A stretch of DNA of 33,023 nt from Porphyromonadaceae bacterium UBA3327 (GCA_002361155.1 DERZ01000047.1:1-33023), one strand, 5' to 3'. Counted from the stretch's first letter, positions 15,984-25,329 are shown. Notes: generated by a model not told the origin, from the sequence alone. Made by a program: numbers and translations.

Positions 15984-17117
15984 TTACTTTCGGAGGGAGC
16001 CTGCGATCAGTTCGGCGGCGTAGTCGGCGGCTACCGAGGTGCCGAGGCGGCGCTGCATGTTGCGGTAGCCTTGTATCTGCCAGTCGCGGCGGGGGGAAGG
16101 CTGCAGCAGCGGCGACAGTTCGCGCGAGATGGCGTCGGCGGTGCAGCGATGCACCAGAAGCTCGGGAACCACTGCGTTCCCGACAATCAGATTCGGCAGC
16201 GACACATACTTGACTTTCAGCAGACGTTCCATTATTTTATAAGAGATCTTCATTCCGTTGGCGCGGTAAACCACCACCTGCGGCGTGCCGATTATCGCCG
16301 CCTCGAGAGTGGCCGTACCCGAAGTGACTACCGCTGCCTGTGAATATTTCAACAGCGTGGGCGTGCATCCGAAGGCCACCTTCAGCCCCGGGTCCTGGGC
16401 GATCTCTCTGTAGAACTTCTCCGGGACAGACGGCGCGGCACCAACAACATACTGGAACTCCGGATAGCGCTTTGCCGCATCGATCATCAGCGGCAGATTG
16501 TTGCGGATCTCACCCCGGCGGGATCCGGGAAGCAACGCGATGATCGGCTTGCCGCCGTCAAGGCCCTGACGCTCGAGAAAATGCCGTTTGGGAGGGATAT
16601 GTCCCAGCGTGTAGGCTATTTCCTGAACGGAAGGATTGCCCACATACGTCACGTTGTAATTATGCTTCTTGTAGAACGAGACCTCGAACGGCAGAATAGA
16701 GTACATCCTGTCGACATACTTCCTGATCTTCCTGACGCGATATTCCTTCCAGGCCCAGACTTTGGGCGATATGAAGTAATGTACGGGAATGCCGAGCTTA
16801 TGGGCGTAAGAGGCAAGCGTGAGATTGAAGCCCGGATAGTCCACAAGCACAAGGGCGTCGGGACGATATTCGCGCAGCAAAGCCCGGGCTTTGCAGAGAT
16901 TCAAGGCAAGTTTGGGAAGTTTGCGGAATACTTCGCTGAATCCCATCACGTTCATCTCCGAATAGTGCAGGTCGGGATTCCTGCGGGCCTCGCGGGCCAT
17001 CAGATCCCCTCCGAAGAAGCGGAATTCGGCTTCTCCGTCATAGTCTTTTATCGCTTTTATAAGGTTTGAGGCGTGCAGATCCCCGGAAGCCTCGCCCGCT
17101 ATCAATACGTATTTCAT
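15984..17117 (-). CDS. lpxB: Lipid-A-disaccharide synthase
   Basis: Joins UDP-2,3-diacylglucosamine and lipid X to form the lipid A disaccharide at the inner face of the cytoplasmic membrane. The product begins MKYVLIAGEASGDLHAS, the family's typical first strand and GEASGD loop. YFISPKVWAWKEYR near the middle, LPGSRRGEIR and the GTATLEAA stretch are further LpxB signatures. The 377-residue length is normal. The frame stays open to 17249, but homology starts at the ATG at 17117, so that start is used. It stands alone here, divergent from a beta-helix lipoprotein gene and followed by a long non-coding interval. Confidence 0.95.
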   Translation of the reverse strand: MKYVLIAGEASGDLHASNLIKAIKDYDGEAEFRFFGGDLMAREARRNPDLHYSEMNVMGFSEVFRKLPKLALNLCKARALLREYRPDALVLVDYPGFNLTLASYAHKLGIPVHYFISPKVWAWKEYRVRKIRKYVDRMYSILPFEVSFYKKHNYNVTYVGNPSVQEIAYTLGHIPPKRHFLERQGLDGGKPIIALLPGSRRGEIRNNLPLMIDAAKRYPEFQYVVGAAPSVPEKFYREIAQDPGLKVAFGCTPTLLKYSQAAVVTSGTATLEAAIIGTPQVVVYRANGMKISYKIMERLLKVKYVSLPNLIVGNAVVPELLVHRCTADAISRELSPLLQPSPRRDWQIQGYRNMQRRLGTSVAADYAAELIAGSLRK

Positions 17118-17231
17118 GCCGTTACAACTGAATGATACCCATGATTGAAAAAATGCAGGATTGGGTACTGTATAATGTCCGCCTTGGGAGAGTTCTAAAA
17201 TATTTAGGGTTACAGAGCGTTTTTCCTTTAT

Positions 17232-18671
17232 ATGGGAAAAATGCGACACATTCTTTTGACACTTGCCGCCCTGATAGGTTTAATCACGTCGGGATGTATA
17301 AACGACGCCATATCGACGTCTCCATCCGATGTGCTTACTTTCTCTCGCGACACGGTCAACTTCGATACGGTGTTTACGGATCTGAAGACACCCACCGCCC
17401 GGCTTGTGGTGGCCAACAGGGCCTCCAAGGGGATTGTGGTCTCCTCCATCCGCTTCGCGAGGCCTGAGACTGAATTCCGCGTCAACGTCGACGGTGTGAG
17501 CGGCATGGAGTTCCGCGACGTGGAGATCCGTGCCAGAGACTCGATCTATGTCTTCATAGAATGCAAGCTCCCGGAGACGGCATCGAAAGAGCCGGCGCTC
17601 ACGGAGGACAATCTCGAGTTTGTCACCAACGGCGTGAAACAGACCGTCCGGGTGGAGGCTTACGGCCAGAATGTGGTCAGGCTCCGCGACCACGTGTTTG
17701 CCGAAGGAGAGCGGCTCACCGCCGAACTGCCTTATGTGGTCTTTGGGGAGGCGACGGTGCCGGAGGGAGTCACACTCGGCGTTGATCCCGGGGCGAAAGT
17801 CCTTTTCCACGACGGAGCCCATCTTCTTGTCAAGGGTAAAATAGAGGCCGTGGGGACCTCCGGAAAGATGATCGACATGCGGGGAGACCGCCTCGACAAT
17901 GTGCTTCCGGACGTGGGCTACGATATCCTTGCCGGTCAGTGGCGCGGCATAACAATCGCACCTGAGTCGTTCGACAACCGGCTCGAATACGTCGACATGC
18001 GTTCCACTACCGACGGTCTGCGCGTGGATTCATGCGCAGACACATCCCGGAGCAAACTTATGGTTCGCAACTCATGGCTGCACAATTCGCAGTCGACAGT
18101 CCTCGAGTCGCTGTATGCCCGCGTCGACGCCTACGGAGTGTGTTTTTCGGAAGCCGCCGGGCCGGTGGTGCGTCTTGTGGGGGGCGAACATACGTTCAAC
18201 CAGTGTACCATAGCCAACAACTATCTCTTCTCTGCCATCTACGGCCCGCTGCTCAGTCTGGGCCACTGTCTGCCCGAAGATGCCCTCGACTGCGGACTTC
18301 CTCTGATGCGGGCCCGTTTCTCCAACTCCATAATATATGGCCTTTCCGGCGACATCAATACCGGCGACCTGACCGGCTCAGATGTCTGTTTCGACTATGT
18401 GTCGTTCAAGTCGACCGGGTCAAACGACGATTGGTTCAGGAATTGTATGTGGGAGACCGATCCGATGTTTCTGACCGACCGGCCCGAGTACTATTTCAAC
18501 TACAGGCTCAAGCCTGATTCTCCGGTTATTTCTGCCGGAAATCCGGATCTGGTGGCTCCGGAATCGGTCGTGGATATGGATGGTCTCGACCGCCTTTCGT
18601 TCGGAACTCCCTCACTCGGGGCATATCAGTTCGATCCTTCTGCGCCGCTGCCCGACATTGATAATCAATAG
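17232..18671 (+). CDS. Lipoprotein with right-handed beta-helix domain
   Basis: A 479-residue exported lipoprotein of unknown function. Residues 1-22 form a type II signal peptide with a lipobox ending SGC (Cys22), so it should be anchored to a membrane. Residues about 33-130 look like an immunoglobulin-like beta domain (VNFDTVFTDLKTPTARLVVAN). From about 165 the pattern turns to short repeated beta strands (VPEGVTLGVDPGAKVLFHDGAHLLVKGKIEAVG, shown here only as a region of residues 175-207), the look of a parallel beta-helix, and the C-terminus SPVISAGNPD with GAYQFD is typical of such proteins. A second in-frame ATG at 17241 is equally possible. No clean promoter is visible in the 114-base spacer shared with lpxB. 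Confidence 0.72.
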   Translation: MGKMRHILLTLAALIGLITSGCINDAISTSPSDVLTFSRDTVNFDTVFTDLKTPTARLVVANRASKGIVVSSIRFARPETEFRVNVDGVSGMEFRDVEIRARDSIYVFIECKLPETASKEPALTEDNLEFVTNGVKQTVRVEAYGQNVVRLRDHVFAEGERLTAELPYVVFGEATVPEGVTLGVDPGAKVLFHDGAHLLVKGKIEAVGTSGKMIDMRGDRLDNVLPDVGYDILAGQWRGITIAPESFDNRLEYVDMRSTTDGLRVDSCADTSRSKLMVRNSWLHNSQSTVLESLYARVDAYGVCFSEAAGPVVRLVGGEHTFNQCTIANNYLFSAIYGPLLSLGHCLPEDALDCGLPLMRARFSNSIIYGLSGDINTGDLTGSDVCFDYVSFKSTGSNDDWFRNCMWETDPMFLTDRPEYYFNYRLKPDSPVISAGNPDLVAPESVVDMDGLDRLSFGTPSLGAYQFDPSAPLPDIDNQ

Positions 18672-18685
18672 GAATTAAAAAAGAT

Positions 18686-18716
18686 TTTGCGAATCGGACG
18701 GAATTTCGTAACTTTG
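18686..18716 (+). promoter_or_regulatory. Promoter of the psd-pssA operon
   Basis: TTTG (18686-18689), exactly 19 bases and TAACTTTG (18709-18716) match the Bacteroidota consensus perfectly. The -7 box ends 61 bases before the psd ATG. The leader carries a small GC hairpin (CGGC, TTCGG loop, GCCG) just upstream of the start codon. Confidence 0.78.
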
Positions 18717-18777
18717 TGGATTAACGGCTTAGTGCCATCCGAAATTACCAACGCGGCTTCGGGCCGTCCTGTATCAG

Positions 18778-19455
18778 ATGAAGATAATTCACAGAGAGGG
18801 CACAGGGGTGCTCCTAATGCTTAGCATGGTGCTGCTGGCTCTGGGCGTGCCGGTATGGCTGTTCATGCGCCCGGTAGTGGTGCCGATCGTGCTCACCGCA
18901 ATTGCGGTGACGCTCTATCTGCTTGTATTCAACTTTTTCCGATGCCCGCACCGCGTCTATCGCGGCGAGCGGGAGAACCATGTGGTGAGCTCGGTCGACG
19001 GGAAGGTAGTGGCCATCGAGCGGGTGATGGAGGATGAATTCCTCCGCCGTGAGGCCATGATGCTCTCGGTGTTCATGTCGCCGCTCAATGTCCATGCCAA
19101 CTGGTTTCCGGTGGACGGTACGGTGGAATACGTGCGTCATCACAACGGCCGGTTCCTTTCGGCATATCTGCCGAAGGCGAGCAGTGAGAACGAGCGGAGC
19201 ACCATTGGAATCCGGATGGACAACGGGCGTAGGCTGACAGTGCGCCAGATCGCCGGCGCGATGGCCCGCAGAATCGTGACGTATGCCTGTAAAAACGAGC
19301 GAGCCGACATCGATGACCATCTCGGATTCATCAAGTTCGGCTCCAGAGTGGACCTTTACCTTCCGCTCGACTCCGAAATACTTGTCAGAATCGGCGATGA
19401 AGTCAGCGGAGGTGTCACTCCGGTGGCGATTGTAGGTCCGGAGAAAAAATCTTGA
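18778..19455 (+). CDS. psd: Phosphatidylserine decarboxylase, short form
   Basis: Decarboxylates phosphatidylserine to phosphatidylethanolamine, the main Bacteroidales phospholipid, at the inner membrane. The 225-residue length is that of the short PSD-A type. Two membrane-spanning stretches lie at about 11-30 and 34-53, followed by FMSPLNVHANW (99-109). The self-cleavage site is FGS at 187-189, where Ser189 should become the pyruvoyl cofactor and split the chain into a large beta and a small alpha subunit. It begins a new operon behind a perfect promoter, and pssA, which makes its substrate, follows by 16 bases. Confidence 0.93.
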   Translation: MKIIHREGTGVLLMLSMVLLALGVPVWLFMRPVVVPIVLTAIAVTLYLLVFNFFRCPHRVYRGERENHVVSSVDGKVVAIERVMEDEFLRREAMMLSVFMSPLNVHANWFPVDGTVEYVRHHNGRFLSAYLPKASSENERSTIGIRMDNGRRLTVRQIAGAMARRIVTYACKNERADIDDHLGFIKFGSRVDLYLPLDSEILVRIGDEVSGGVTPVAIVGPEKKS

Positions 19456-19471
19456 TGGATAGCATATCGAC

Positions 19472-20173
19472 ATGAATGCAATTGTAAAAAATATACCGAA
19501 CGGGATCACTTGTCTCAATCTCGTCGCGGGCGTGATGGCGGTGATATGCGCCTTCGGCGGCCGCGACGCGCTGTGGGGACTCGATGGCTTTGCCTGGGCC
19601 TGGATTTTCATCGGCATCGCGGCAGTTGCCGATTTTCTCGACGGATTCGCTGCCCGCACCCTGCACGCCTATTCCAATCTTGGAAAGGAGCTTGACTCGC
19701 TCTGCGACCTTGTAAGCTTCGGCGTAGCCCCGGCGATGATAATGTTCAATTGTATGGAGGCCGTCGGCTCCTCGGAATGGGTGCGGTGGCTCGTGCCGCT
19801 TATTCCAGTGGCGGGAGCGCTGCGTCTGGCCAGGTTCAACATCGACACCCGCCAGACCACAGATTTCATCGGCCTTCCCATCCCCGCGAACGCCATCTTC
19901 TGGATCGGATACTCTTCCCTCTGTCTCGAGGGTACCGAATTTCTCGCCGAATGGTATTGGTTTGCGGCAATCTTGATTCTGGAAAGCTGGCTTATGGTTT
20001 CCCCTGTGCGACTTTTCTCCCTCAAGTTCAAGACGTGGGGATGGAAGGGTAACCAGTGGCGCTGGATGATAATCATCACCGCCCCGGTGCTGGTTTTCTG
20101 TATGGGAGTCTCCGGGCTGCTCTGGCTTATCGTGGCGTATCTTCTCTATGGCCTGTTCGCCATGAGGAAATAA
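19472..20173 (+). CDS. pssA: CDP-diacylglycerol-serine O-phosphatidyltransferase
   Basis: Makes phosphatidylserine from CDP-diacylglycerol and serine in the inner membrane. The complete CDP-alcohol phosphotransferase motif is present: D57-G58, A61-R62, G71, D75 and D79, with the canonical spacing (DGxxAR, 8 residues, GxxxDxxxD). About six hydrophobic segments surround it over 233 residues, as in the Bacillus-type membrane enzyme. It follows psd by 16 bases, so substrate and product enzymes are co-expressed. The next gene starts 59 bases on. Confidence 0.94.
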   Translation: MNAIVKNIPNGITCLNLVAGVMAVICAFGGRDALWGLDGFAWAWIFIGIAAVADFLDGFAARTLHAYSNLGKELDSLCDLVSFGVAPAMIMFNCMEAVGSSEWVRWLVPLIPVAGALRLARFNIDTRQTTDFIGLPIPANAIFWIGYSSLCLEGTEFLAEWYWFAAILILESWLMVSPVRLFSLKFKTWGWKGNQWRWMIIITAPVLVFCMGVSGLLWLIVAYLLYGLFAMRK

Positions 20174-20232
20174 ATCTTTTCCACGATATTATTCGTTACT
20201 AAGAAACAACTCTTTTCTCAAAAATACCATAA

Positions 20233-20640
20233 ATGGGAATATTTCTGATATTTCTTATTATATTGGTCCTTCTGTGGCCATATATAGTGCGTCTGCTGCG
20301 CAGATACATGGCCGGAAAGGCTGAGGATATGATGCGCCGGATGGCCGGCATGCCCTCCCGCAAGGAGGAGCGTCGGCGCGCGCGTCGCGGAACCGACGCC
20401 TCTTCCGGAAGCCGCGGAAACGGTTTCCACACTGGGAGCCGCAGACACCGCGCTCCCTCGCAGGATGCTGCCGCCATAATGAAAGATGTGGCCGAAGATG
20501 TGGAATTCACCGAAATACGTGAATTCGAGTCGGAAAGCATACTCGAGGAGTCGGATGCCCGGCGCTCCAGACGGATTTATCGCGAGGAGCAGGTATCCGA
20601 TGCCGAATACACCGAGATCCACGCCAAACGAGCTAAATAA
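20233..20640 (+). CDS. DUF4834-type single-span membrane protein
   Basis: A 135-residue protein with one N-terminal membrane segment (residues 2-20, GIFLIFLIILVLLWPYIV), then a strongly basic stretch rich in Arg (about 22-72) and an acidic end with repeated VEFTEIRE and AEYTEIH phrases. This layout fits the DUF4834 family of Bacteroidota, whose role I do not know. It lies 59 bases after pssA and 3 bases before the HAD gene, so it should belong to the phospholipid operon. The Arg-rich stretch could lie against the anionic inner face of the membrane, which is inference. Confidence 0.7.
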   Translation: MGIFLIFLIILVLLWPYIVRLLRRYMAGKAEDMMRRMAGMPSRKEERRRARRGTDASSGSRGNGFHTGSRRHRAPSQDAAAIMKDVAEDVEFTEIREFESESILEESDARRSRRIYREEQVSDAEYTEIHAKRAK

Positions 20641-20643
20641 GAT

Positions 20644-21498
20644 ATGACTACACTATATGTAAGCGACCTGGACGGAACTCTCCTACAGCCCGACGCCCGT
20701 CTTTCCGACACCACCGTCGAAATCCTTAACCGCGAGATTGCGGCCGGGAAACTCTTTACGGTGGCGACGGCCCGTACGCCGGCGACAGTCGCTCCGATTC
20801 TTGAGCGCGTGGACATGCGCCTTCCGGCAATCGTGATGACCGGGGCCGCACTATGGGATACCCGCACGCGCCGATACTCCCGCGTTGTCTACATGGATCC
20901 GCAGGCGGCCGGAGAGCTGGTGGAGGTATATCGCGCCACACAGACTCCTACCTTCCTGTATACCCTGGTCGACGACATGATCCATATCTATCATATCGGG
21001 CCCCTTTCCGAACTCGAGAGGGATTTTATCAACGAGCGCGTCGGAAACCGGTTCAAGGTGCTGCATATCCCCGAGGACGGAAATTCCATACTCCCGGCGC
21101 GGCTCGACCATGTGGTTCTTTTCTACGGGATGCAGCCCGACCGCAAGGCAAGGGAGGCGTATGAACGGATCCGCGAGGTGAGGGGAATCCGACCGCAATT
21201 CTATCATGACATCTTCGGAGAGGAGATCGGCATTATCGAGGCGTTTTCCGACAAGGCCACCAAGGCCGAGGCCATGAGGGCTGTCGCCGCGCGGTATGGC
21301 GCGGACAGGACAGTGGCGTTCGGGGACAATGTCAACGACCTTCCCATGATGCTCGCCGCTGACCATGCCGTGGCCGTGGCAAATGCCCTGCAGGAGGTGA
21401 AAGAGGCCGCCGACGAAGTGATCGGAACCAATGTCTCAGATGCCGTGGCGAATTATATTGCAGGTTGCGGCGTGCCGCAGGAGGAGGCTTCCCGATGA
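20644..21498 (+). CDS. Cof-type HAD-IIB phosphatase
   Basis: A 284-residue cytoplasmic hydrolase of the haloacid dehalogenase superfamily, Cof subfamily, which dephosphorylates sugar phosphates, nucleotides or flavin phosphates depending on the member. The nucleophile motif DLDGTLL is at 8-14 (Asp8 nucleophile, Asp10 acid/base). The C-terminal magnesium motif GDNVNDLPMM appears near residue 226, and the mobile cap lies between about 85 and 185. The substrate cannot be read from sequence. Its stop overlaps the ATG of the sensor kinase gene (ATGA, 21495-21498), which couples the two. Confidence 0.88.
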   Translation: MTTLYVSDLDGTLLQPDARLSDTTVEILNREIAAGKLFTVATARTPATVAPILERVDMRLPAIVMTGAALWDTRTRRYSRVVYMDPQAAGELVEVYRATQTPTFLYTLVDDMIHIYHIGPLSELERDFINERVGNRFKVLHIPEDGNSILPARLDHVVLFYGMQPDRKAREAYERIREVRGIRPQFYHDIFGEEIGIIEAFSDKATKAEAMRAVAARYGADRTVAFGDNVNDLPMMLAADHAVAVANALQEVKEAADEVIGTNVSDAVANYIAGCGVPQEEASR

Positions 21499-22721
21499 AA
21501 TTCACGCAGACAGACCGCCAGAACTCGGGGAAATTTATCCTGATAGCAGTGTCGGCTGTCGCGGTGATAGCCTTTCTGCTGATTTCAAACAATCTCGTAA
21601 AGCAGCTCGGTATCCAGGAACGGGAAAGAATGGATATCTGGGCGCAGGCCACCGAGCGTCTCGCCAAGGCCAATGTCGATTCCGACTTCGAGTTCCTGCT
21701 CGGGATAATTTCCCAGAACAACTCCATTCCTGTGCTCATAAGCGATACCGGCATGAATATATCGGAATTCAGAAATTTCGACCTGCCTGACAACGAGGAT
21801 GCCGACAAATCACTTTTCTCTGAGCTATCGTCCCGCAATCAGGAATATCTCCGCGCAAGGCTCCGCAAGGCATGCGGCAGCGAATCAATTTCCAGGGCCG
21901 CCGTCCATAACGACCATTTCATAAAAGTGGAGCTTCTGGGGGGCATCCACCAATACATCTACTATGAGGATTCCCGTGTGCTCCGCAGCCTGAGTCTGTA
22001 TCCCTACATCCAGATGATGGTGATGCTTATCCTCGCATTCATCCTTTATATAGCCGTGATCTACACCAAGCGGGCGGAACAGAACCGGGTATGGGTCGGC
22101 CTCTCCAAGGAGACGGCCCATCAGCTCGGCACGCCGATATCGTCGCTGATGGCGTGGACGGAATACCTTTCCTCGACAGGTACCGACAAAGATATAACCG
22201 ATGAAATCGACAAGGATGTGAAGCGGCTTTCCACTATCGCCGACCGGTTTTCCAAGATCGGTTCCAGGCCGGAGATGCAGCTCGAATACATCAACGAGAC
22301 AATCGAGCAGTCGCTCGACTATATGCGGCACCGTGTGTCGGGACGCGTGGAGATAGTGATGCATCTCTCAGACGATGACCATGGCGTGAGGCTATCCAGG
22401 CCGCTGCTCGAGTGGGTGATGGAGAATCTTACGAAAAATGCCGTCGATGCCATGCAGGGCGCCGGCCGCATCGACATATCCACCGGTTGCGACAGAAATA
22501 CGGTGTGGATCGAGGTCCGCGACACCGGAAAGGGTATACCCAGAAAACATTTCAAGACCATATTCCACCCCGGCTACACCACAAAAAAGCGGGGATGGGG
22601 ACTCGGTCTTACCCTGGTGAAACGCATCATCGAGGAGTATCACGGCGGCAGGATTTTCGTGAAGGATTCCGAAATAGGCAAAGGAACAGTCTTCCGCATC
22701 GAACTCCCCGCCTACAGGTAG
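21495..22721 (+). CDS. Orphan membrane sensor histidine kinase
   Basis: A 408-residue transmembrane histidine kinase. Membrane segments lie at about 13-35 and 171-191, enclosing a sensor domain of about 135 residues outside the membrane. The dimerisation box KETAHQLGTPISSL places the phospho-accepting His at 209. The ATPase domain has the N box NLTKNAVDAM (Asn315), the G1 box DTGKG (343-347) and the G2 box GWGLGL (367-372). No HAMP or PAS domain is evident, and no response regulator gene is adjacent. The frame is open to 21465, but the start at 21495 overlaps the HAD stop and sits right before the basic end of the first membrane segment. The signal it senses is unknown. Confidence 0.88.
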   Translation: MKFTQTDRQNSGKFILIAVSAVAVIAFLLISNNLVKQLGIQERERMDIWAQATERLAKANVDSDFEFLLGIISQNNSIPVLISDTGMNISEFRNFDLPDNEDADKSLFSELSSRNQEYLRARLRKACGSESISRAAVHNDHFIKVELLGGIHQYIYYEDSRVLRSLSLYPYIQMMVMLILAFILYIAVIYTKRAEQNRVWVGLSKETAHQLGTPISSLMAWTEYLSSTGTDKDITDEIDKDVKRLSTIADRFSKIGSRPEMQLEYINETIEQSLDYMRHRVSGRVEIVMHLSDDDHGVRLSRPLLEWVMENLTKNAVDAMQGAGRIDISTGCDRNTVWIEVRDTGKGIPRKHFKTIFHPGYTTKKRGWGLGLTLVKRIIEEYHGGRIFVKDSEIGKGTVFRIELPAYR

Positions 22722-22751
22722 TTCGACCGGTATATCCCAAATAGTAAATTT

Positions 22752-22785
22752 TTTGCCTCACTTAGAGAATTTTTTTGTAAATTTG
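22752..22785 (+). promoter_or_regulatory. Candidate pheT promoter
   Basis: TAAATTTG (22778-22785) is a perfect -7 box, and TTTG (22752-22755) lies 22 bases upstream, 3 bases further than ideal. Only four bases separate the -7 box from the pheT ATG, so the transcript would begin at or within a base or two of the start codon. Confidence 0.5.
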
Positions 22786-22789
22786 CGCT

Positions 22790-25276
22790 ATGAATATCTC
22801 TTACAAGTGGCTTAAGCGCTACATCGACTTCAATCAGGACCCGCGCGGGCTGGCAGCCCTCCTCACGTCCACCGGTCTGGAATGCGACACGGTGGAGGAA
22901 GTGGAAAGCATCCGCGGCGGTCTCCGCGGCATCGTAATCGGCAAAGTGCTTACATGCACCGACCATCCCGATTCCGACCATCTACATATCACCACAGTGG
23001 ATCTCGGCTCGGGAGAGCCGGTGCAGATTGTATGCGGAGCTCCCAACGTGGCTGCCGGACAGACCGTGGTCGTGGCCACGGTAGGGACCATACTCTATGA
23101 CGGCGACAAGGAGCTTAAAATCAAGAAATCGAAAATAAGAGGCGTGGAATCCTACGGCATGATATGTGCCGAGGATGAAATCGGTCTCGGCACCGGCCAC
23201 GCCGGAATCATGGTGCTTCCCGACGGTGCTGCGCTTCCCGGCACTCCGGCCGCGGAATATTTCAATGTCAGCAGCGATCACATGCTTGAGGTGGAACTCA
23301 CGCCGAACCGTGTGGATGCGGCCAGTCATCTCGGTGTGGCCCGCGATATCAAGGCCCGCTGGTGGTGCGACATAGCGCTCGCCGGCGGCGCTGAGGAGTA
23401 TCCCGGGATAAGCATGCCTCCGGTGGAGGCGTTCGCCGTGGACCGTCCGGAAGGCGCGGTCAAAATAATTATTGAGGACCGTCAGGGTTGTCCCCGGTAT
23501 TCCGGCGTGACCATCCGCGGCGTCAAGGTGCAGGAGTCGCCCGAGTGGCTGAAAAATCTTCTTTTGGCCGTGGGCCAGCGGCCGGTCAACAATATCGTGG
23601 ACATAACCAATTTCGTGCTCCTCGGTATCGGCCAGCCTCTTCATTGCTTCGACCTCGCCAAAGTCAAAGGTGAGGAGATAGTGGTACGCACTTGTCCGGC
23701 CGGTACGAAATTCACCACCCTCGACGGAGTGGAGCGCGAACTTCATGAATCGGACCTGATGATCTGCGACTCGGAACGCCCGATGTGTATCGCCGGTGTG
23801 TTCGGCGGTCTCGATTCAGGCGTCACGGCCGACACCACCTCGGTATTTATTGAAAGCGCATGGTTCAATCCCACCCGTGTGCGTCGCACCGCACGCCGCC
23901 ACGGCCTCTCCACCGACGCGTCGTTCCGCTATGAGCGTGGAACCGACCCCTCTATAACAACTTATGCCGCCCGTCTGGCCGCAGTCCTCATCAAGGAACT
24001 TGCCGGAGGCGAAATTTGCGGCGACGTGACCGACATCTATCCCGAGCCGGTGCTTCCAGTCAGGATGGAATTCTCGCTTGATTATTGTACTCGCCTGATA
24101 GGCAAGGAAATTCCCCGCAATGTGGTGGAGACAATCCTGCGGGCTCTTGACTTTGGCGTGGAGTCTGGGGAGGGTACAGACATTCTCCGGCTCTCGGTGC
24201 CTACTTACCGCGTGGATGTGACCCGTCCCTGCGACGTGGTGGAGGAAGTGCTCCGCATCTACGGCTACAACAATGTGGAAATAAATACCGAAGCCCATAT
24301 CAACCTCTCGCAGCGCACCGATGTCGACGAGAGCAACGACCTTCAGCAGATCGTGGCCGAACAGCTTACCGCAAGAGGTTATTCGGAGATTATGAACAAT
24401 TCTCTCACCGCCGAGTCCTATTATGCCGAATCGGAAGAATTCCCTGCCGAAAGATGTGTCAGGGTGATGAATCCCCTCAGCGGAGATCTCGCGGTGATGC
24501 GCCAGACTCTACTCTTCGGAGGTCTCGAGTCCATAGCCCACAATATCAACCGCAAGGCTCCGAACCTGAAATTCTACGAGTTCGGAAATGTCTACAGCTG
24601 TAATCCGGAGAAGGAGCAGACGGCCGACCGTCCCCTGGCTCCTTTCAGCGAACGTTTCGAGCTCGCATTGTGGCTGACCGGTGACTACACACCGGCATCC
24701 TGGAACGCCAAGGGCGCCCAGGCCACTGTCTATGACATGCGCGCGGCGGTCGACAATATTTTCCGTCGCCTCGGTGTGAATCCGCAGGAACTCAAGGTAT
24801 CGCAAGGCAGTGACGGGGTGTTCGCCGCACGACTTGACATCGCCACCCGCAGCGGAAAACATGTCGCTTCCCTCGGATTGCTCACCAAAGCATTGCTGAG
24901 ACGCTTCGACATAGAGCAGCCTGTGGTCTACGCGGTGATTGACTGGAAAGCTCTTTTCCAGATGGCTGTGAAGAGAGTGACTTTCACCGATATACCGCGC
25001 ACGCAGCATGTGGAGCGGGACCTCGCCCTGCTGGTAGACAAGTCAGTGAAATTCGCCGAAATCGAGTCGGCGATACGTGGTGCCGACAGACGGCTTCTGC
25101 GCGAGGTGTCGCTTTTTGACGTCTACGAAGGTAAAAACCTTCCTGAAGGTAAAAAGAGCTATGCTGTCAAGATGAAACTCCAGGATATGGAGAAAACGCT
25201 TAACGACAAGCAGATCGACGCAGTGATGGATAAAATCATCAATGCCGTCAGAAATCTCGGCGCGGAGCTCAGATAA
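22790..25276 (+). CDS. pheT: Phenylalanine-tRNA ligase beta subunit
   Basis: Non-catalytic but tRNA-binding subunit of the alpha2-beta2 enzyme that charges tRNA-Phe. It is a full-length bacterial protein of 828 residues. It starts MNISYKWLKRYIDF, as the family does. Domains in order are the EMAP/OB-like tRNA-binding domain (about 42-150), B3/B4 with the editing site (about 215-385, including QRPVNNIVDITNFV), B5 (about 405-475), the catalytic-like core (about 485-700) and the anticodon-binding FDX-ACB domain (about 735-828, from FTDIPRTQHVERDLAL). The partner pheS is not in the window. It has its own candidate promoter with almost no leader, and yebC follows by 53 bases. Confidence 0.96.
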   Translation: MNISYKWLKRYIDFNQDPRGLAALLTSTGLECDTVEEVESIRGGLRGIVIGKVLTCTDHPDSDHLHITTVDLGSGEPVQIVCGAPNVAAGQTVVVATVGTILYDGDKELKIKKSKIRGVESYGMICAEDEIGLGTGHAGIMVLPDGAALPGTPAAEYFNVSSDHMLEVELTPNRVDAASHLGVARDIKARWWCDIALAGGAEEYPGISMPPVEAFAVDRPEGAVKIIIEDRQGCPRYSGVTIRGVKVQESPEWLKNLLLAVGQRPVNNIVDITNFVLLGIGQPLHCFDLAKVKGEEIVVRTCPAGTKFTTLDGVERELHESDLMICDSERPMCIAGVFGGLDSGVTADTTSVFIESAWFNPTRVRRTARRHGLSTDASFRYERGTDPSITTYAARLAAVLIKELAGGEICGDVTDIYPEPVLPVRMEFSLDYCTRLIGKEIPRNVVETILRALDFGVESGEGTDILRLSVPTYRVDVTRPCDVVEEVLRIYGYNNVEINTEAHINLSQRTDVDESNDLQQIVAEQLTARGYSEIMNNSLTAESYYAESEEFPAERCVRVMNPLSGDLAVMRQTLLFGGLESIAHNINRKAPNLKFYEFGNVYSCNPEKEQTADRPLAPFSERFELALWLTGDYTPASWNAKGAQATVYDMRAAVDNIFRRLGVNPQELKVSQGSDGVFAARLDIATRSGKHVASLGLLTKALLRRFDIEQPVVYAVIDWKALFQMAVKRVTFTDIPRTQHVERDLALLVDKSVKFAEIESAIRGADRRLLREVSLFDVYEGKNLPEGKKSYAVKMKLQDMEKTLNDKQIDAVMDKIINAVRNLGAELR

Positions 25277-25329
25277 GAATACGAAATAACAGAAACAACA
25301 TAACAATCGAAATTTAGATAATTCCAACA

